Below, piece after piece: positions 61,650 through 64,000 of a stretch of 64,000 nucleotides of DNA. The notes beneath the pieces were generated by a model. That model searched no databases, was not told where the DNA came from, and saw nothing but the letters and a program-made list of their open reading frames with translations. Where the stretch lies: NCBI RefSeq assembly GCF_013170805.1, contig NZ_CP051293.1:3602001-3666000 (forward strand), read 5' to 3'. The translations under genes were made by a program, and so were the position numbers. Source of the DNA: Mesorhizobium sp. NZP2077 (GTDB lineage: Bacteria > Pseudomonadota > Alphaproteobacteria > Rhizobiales > Rhizobiaceae). The first letter of the stretch is position 1. The number at the start of each line of letters is the position of its first letter.

Positions 61650-62882
61650 ATGCTGACCAAGTCTCCCGCTGCGAAAAACCCGCTCGACCGGCTCGCCGAG
61701 ACCGGTCTGGCGTGGGGCGGGGCGACCTATGCCCGGTTGGCCGCACCGATCGGCGCGGCGGCCTTCGCGCTCTACATTCTTCTGACGGCGTTCACGGCTT
61801 GGGTGATGCCCGACGCCAACTGGGACATGCTGCCCTATCTCGCAATATCGGAGGAAGGCACCTATCCCGATGCGCAGGCGCTGCATGATTATGCCTACAG
61901 CACCGTCAAATCAGGCGTTTCGGCCGGCGACTACAAGGCGCTGACCGACGATGGCGGCGGCTTCCGCAGCCACATGACGGACAATGCCGCTGATTTCCAT
62001 TCGCTGCTCGGTATGTACCGGATAAAATTCCTCTATGCCGAGATCCTGTCGACGTTGAGCGCGGTGATGTCGCCGGTCGAGGCGATGCGCCTGGTGCAGG
62101 TGTTTTCGGTGCTGCTGTTCGGCGCGATCACGTTGCTCTGGCTGCACAGGGAAAAGGCGCTGGCGCTGGCGCCGGTGGTCGGCGCGGTGCTGATCATGGC
62201 TGGTTTCGGCGATGCGGCGCGGGCATCGACGCCGGATCTGCTGACGTCGACGCTGCTGCTCGGCGGGCTCTACGCCTATATCAGAGGCCGCGAGGCAGCG
62301 ACGGCGATCCTGCTCTTCCTCGCCTTCATGATGCGGCCGGACAATATTGTTTTCCTTGCCGTTTTCGCGGTGCTGCTGGTCGCCTTCCGGCAAAAGGCAT
62401 GGGGCGCGCTGGCCGGTTTTGCCGCATCTTTTGTCGCCTATTTCGCCATTTCGCACTGGGCCCATCATCCCGGCTGGTGGCCGCATCTGTGGTTCTCCAG
62501 CATCGAGCAGCACTATAATATGGACGGCTTCGAGCCGGCGTTTTCGGTCACCGCCTATCTCAGGGCGTTTGCGACATCGCTGCTGCGCGCCATCAATCTG
62601 AACAGCTGGGTCGGCGTTTCAGTTCTGGCACTGGCCGGCTGGTTCGCCGCCGGCCGTGCCGGCTTCCGCCTTGAGCGCCGTGCCGGCATTTTGTTCGCGG
62701 CGCTGGTGCTGGGTGCGCTGGCGAAGTTCACGGTCTTCCCGATCCACGACACGCGCATCTATTTTCCACACCTGATCCCGCCCTTCCTGCTGCTGGCGAC
62801 GCCGTTCATGGCGCTGTGGGCAGCCCTGGTGCGCGGCCAGCATCGCGCCGCCTTTCAAATCATTCCCGGAGACAAGCCATGA
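61650..62882 (+). CDS. Polytopic membrane protein, glycosyltransferase-like
   Basis: 410 residues from ATG 61650; a TTG at 61638 in the previous stop region is an alternative. About ten hydrophobic helices, and an early exposed segment with DANWDMLPYL resembling the acidic loop of GT-C glycosyltransferases that use polyprenyl-phosphate sugars. The stop overlaps the FkbM start (ATGA). A GT-C role is inferred from topology and cluster. Confidence 0.65.
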   Translation: MLTKSPAAKNPLDRLAETGLAWGGATYARLAAPIGAAAFALYILLTAFTAWVMPDANWDMLPYLAISEEGTYPDAQALHDYAYSTVKSGVSAGDYKALTDDGGGFRSHMTDNAADFHSLLGMYRIKFLYAEILSTLSAVMSPVEAMRLVQVFSVLLFGAITLLWLHREKALALAPVVGAVLIMAGFGDAARASTPDLLTSTLLLGGLYAYIRGREAATAILLFLAFMMRPDNIVFLAVFAVLLVAFRQKAWGALAGFAASFVAYFAISHWAHHPGWWPHLWFSSIEQHYNMDGFEPAFSVTAYLRAFATSLLRAINLNSWVGVSVLALAGWFAAGRAGFRLERRAGILFAALVLGALAKFTVFPIHDTRIYFPHLIPPFLLLATPFMALWAALVRGQHRAAFQIIPGDKP

Positions 62883-63637
62883 GTTCGCTATCCAGCCTGG
62901 CGCGCATCGCCTTGTCGCTCGGCCTTCCCTCCGGCCTGCTCGATCGCGGGCCGTCGCTGCGCGGCACGAAGTTCCTGGCCAAGGCGGCGCTGAAAGCACG
63001 CTTCGGCGGGGCAGGGCAGCCGTTCCAGATGGTCAATGTCGGTGCCTGCGATGGCGCGCTGTTCGACGATGTCACGCCCTGGCTGCACAAGATTTCCGGC
63101 GCCCGCGCCATGCTGGTCGAGCCGATCCCCTACAATCAGAAGCGACTGCGCGCCAACTATCCCGACACGGACCGCTTCATCATCGAGCCGGTAGCCGTGA
63201 CCCGGACCAAGGGCACGATCACCGTCCACACGTTCGATGCCGCAGCCCTCGAGGCGGGCACCTTGCCGATCGAGTTCATCGGTTGCTCCTCGGTCACCGA
63301 CACCAATCTGATGTCAGGCAAGAATGCCTGGGGCGAGGCCGACGCCAACTTCAACAAATTCGCGCCGCATCTGAAGGACATCGAAGTGCCATCGGAAACG
63401 CTCCAGACATTGCTCGATCGCAACCGCATCAGCCATATCGATGCGTTCCTGGTCGATTGCGAAGGTGCGGACTGGATCGTCTTCGAACAGCTCGACCTCA
63501 AGCGTTATCGTCCGGGCATGATCAAGGTCGAGGTCGGCGCGCTGCCGGCAGCCGAGATCGGTCAGGTCGTGGTCAAGCTGAAGACGGCGGGCTACCAGCT
63601 CGGCTTCCAGGCCGAGGATATCTGGGCTTTTGCCTGA
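62879..63637 (+). CDS. FkbM-family methyltransferase
   Basis: 252 residues. NVGACDGALF (residues 53-62) is the SAM-binding loop, followed by MLVEPIPYNQKRL, and IDAFLVDCEGADWIVFEQLD is the characteristic FkbM C-terminal motif. It probably O-methylates a sugar of the glycan made by this cluster. Last gene of the cluster, translationally coupled. Confidence 0.9.
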   Translation: MSSLSSLARIALSLGLPSGLLDRGPSLRGTKFLAKAALKARFGGAGQPFQMVNVGACDGALFDDVTPWLHKISGARAMLVEPIPYNQKRLRANYPDTDRFIIEPVAVTRTKGTITVHTFDAAALEAGTLPIEFIGCSSVTDTNLMSGKNAWGEADANFNKFAPHLKDIEVPSETLQTLLDRNRISHIDAFLVDCEGADWIVFEQLDLKRYRPGMIKVEVGALPAAEIGQVVVKLKTAGYQLGFQAEDIWAFA

Positions 63638-63669
63638 GGCTACCGTTTCTCCCTGATCATACCGGGTCG

Positions 63670-63685
63670 CGCCGCACATGCGGCG
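63670..63685. repeat. Short palindrome between FkbM and dehydrogenase genes
   Basis: CGCCGCA (63670-63676), CA, TGCGGCG (63679-63685) forms a perfect 7-bp inverted repeat. It may be an operator of the dehydrogenase gene or a weak terminator; no T-run follows. Confidence 0.4.
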
Positions 63686-63786
63686 TGTCGCAAACAGGCG
63701 GTAGCGTCGTCCCGGTCGCCTGCATATTGTGCGCCGATGAAAACGGGCGCTGACGCTGCCCGCAATAGCATTTGGAGTCGCGGGCA

Positions 63787-64000
63787 ATGGCAGAGTTTCC
63801 GAAAAAGGCGAAGGTAGTCATCATTGGCCTCGGCGGTATTGTCGGCGCATCGATCGCGCATCACCTGATCGAGCGCGGATGGGACGATATTGTCGGCATC
63901 GACAAGTCGGGTATCCCGACTGACATCGGCTCGACGGCGCATGCTTCCGACTTTTGCTACACGACCAGCCACGACTTTTTGTCCTGCTGGACGACGCTCT
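63787..64000 (+). CDS. Dimethylglycine dehydrogenase-like FAD oxidoreductase (cut by window end)
   Basis: The first 71 codons are visible from ATG 63787 with GGAG 10 bases upstream. It has the FAD-binding VIIGLGGIVGASIAHHLIER and STAHASDF with His52 at the covalent-FAD position, very like the two complete dimethylglycine-dehydrogenase-like proteins in this window. The rest lies beyond the edge, so GcvT content is not shown. The frame is open to the last base. Confidence 0.82.
   Translation, partial: MAEFPKKAKVVIIGLGGIVGASIAHHLIERGWDDIVGIDKSGIPTDIGSTAHASDFCYTTSHDFLSCWTTL

Overview
The window looks like part of the chromosome of a high-GC alphaproteobacterium of the order Rhizobiales, most like Mesorhizobium. 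The basis is gene content: a serine-cycle block, soxBDAG, aerobic cobalamin genes with cbtBA, many rhizobial-type ABC and amidohydrolase genes, and tightly packed operons with ATGA overlaps. No rRNA, tRNA or CRISPR array was recognised. The species assignment is an inference.

Layout. (1) 1-9.5 kb: the 3' part of a tailed-prophage late operon. It runs from a tape-measure protein cut by the window edge, through tail/baseplate/fibre-like proteins, to a lysis cassette (GH19-type endolysin, small membrane proteins, overlapping i-spanin/o-spanin) and a rho-independent terminator. (2) 9.5-12.5 kb: AT-richer accessory DNA with its own promoter, a VapBC45-like toxin-antitoxin pair, small orphan genes, a strong 14-bp inverted repeat and short repeats. 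This is probably the prophage/chromosome junction; no integrase is visible. (3) 12.5-17.6 kb: serine-cycle operon sgaA-mcl-mtkA-mtkB (minus strand) next to a LuxR-type regulator whose receiver domain lacks its phospho-acceptor Asp. (4) 18-24 kb: MgtE Mg2+ channel, MerR regulator, methyltransferase-like membrane protein, DUF1624 protein, MFS transporter and a Rieske oxygenase. (5) 24.2-29.1 kb: cobalamin riboswitch, cbtBA, cobU, cobO, cobD, cobC and a tyrosine-phosphatase-like gene. (6) 29.1-37.1 kb: creatininase-like and RidA genes diverge from an ABC transporter/amidohydrolase/FAD-oxidase/two-flavoprotein operon with a sigma-54 promoter upstream; probably nitrogen-compound scavenging. (7) 37.2-45.6 kb: an XRE-cupin-led operon with two dimethylglycine-dehydrogenase-like proteins, a homocysteine S-methyltransferase and an aminotransferase, divergent from a nitroreductase; two 29-bp operator-like repeats lie between. 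(8) 45.7-52.4 kb: an MFS drug-type transporter and heterotetrameric sarcosine oxidase soxBDAG. (9) 52.6-55.5 kb: a large MscS-type channel and a small periplasmic protein. (10) 55.8-63.6 kb: a glycan/polyprenyl-sugar cluster (HAD-UbiA fusion, DprE1-like oxidase, SMR-like protein, extended SDR, class III aminotransferase, membrane glycosyltransferase-like protein, FkbM methyltransferase). (11) 63.8 kb to the end: a third dimethylglycine-dehydrogenase-like gene, cut by the edge.

How it fits together. Regions 3, 4 (Rieske oxygenase), 7, 8 and 11 all bear on N-methyl compounds and C1 units. Betaine-like substrates could be demethylated stepwise to glycine, with methyl carbon passed to folate. Serine made from glycine plus C1 could feed the serine cycle through serine-glyoxylate aminotransferase, malate-CoA ligase and malyl-CoA lyase. 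Regions 6 and 10 are the best candidates for undescribed pathways: a sigma-54-controlled nitrogen-heterocycle module and a decaprenyl-phosphoarabinose-like surface-sugar module.
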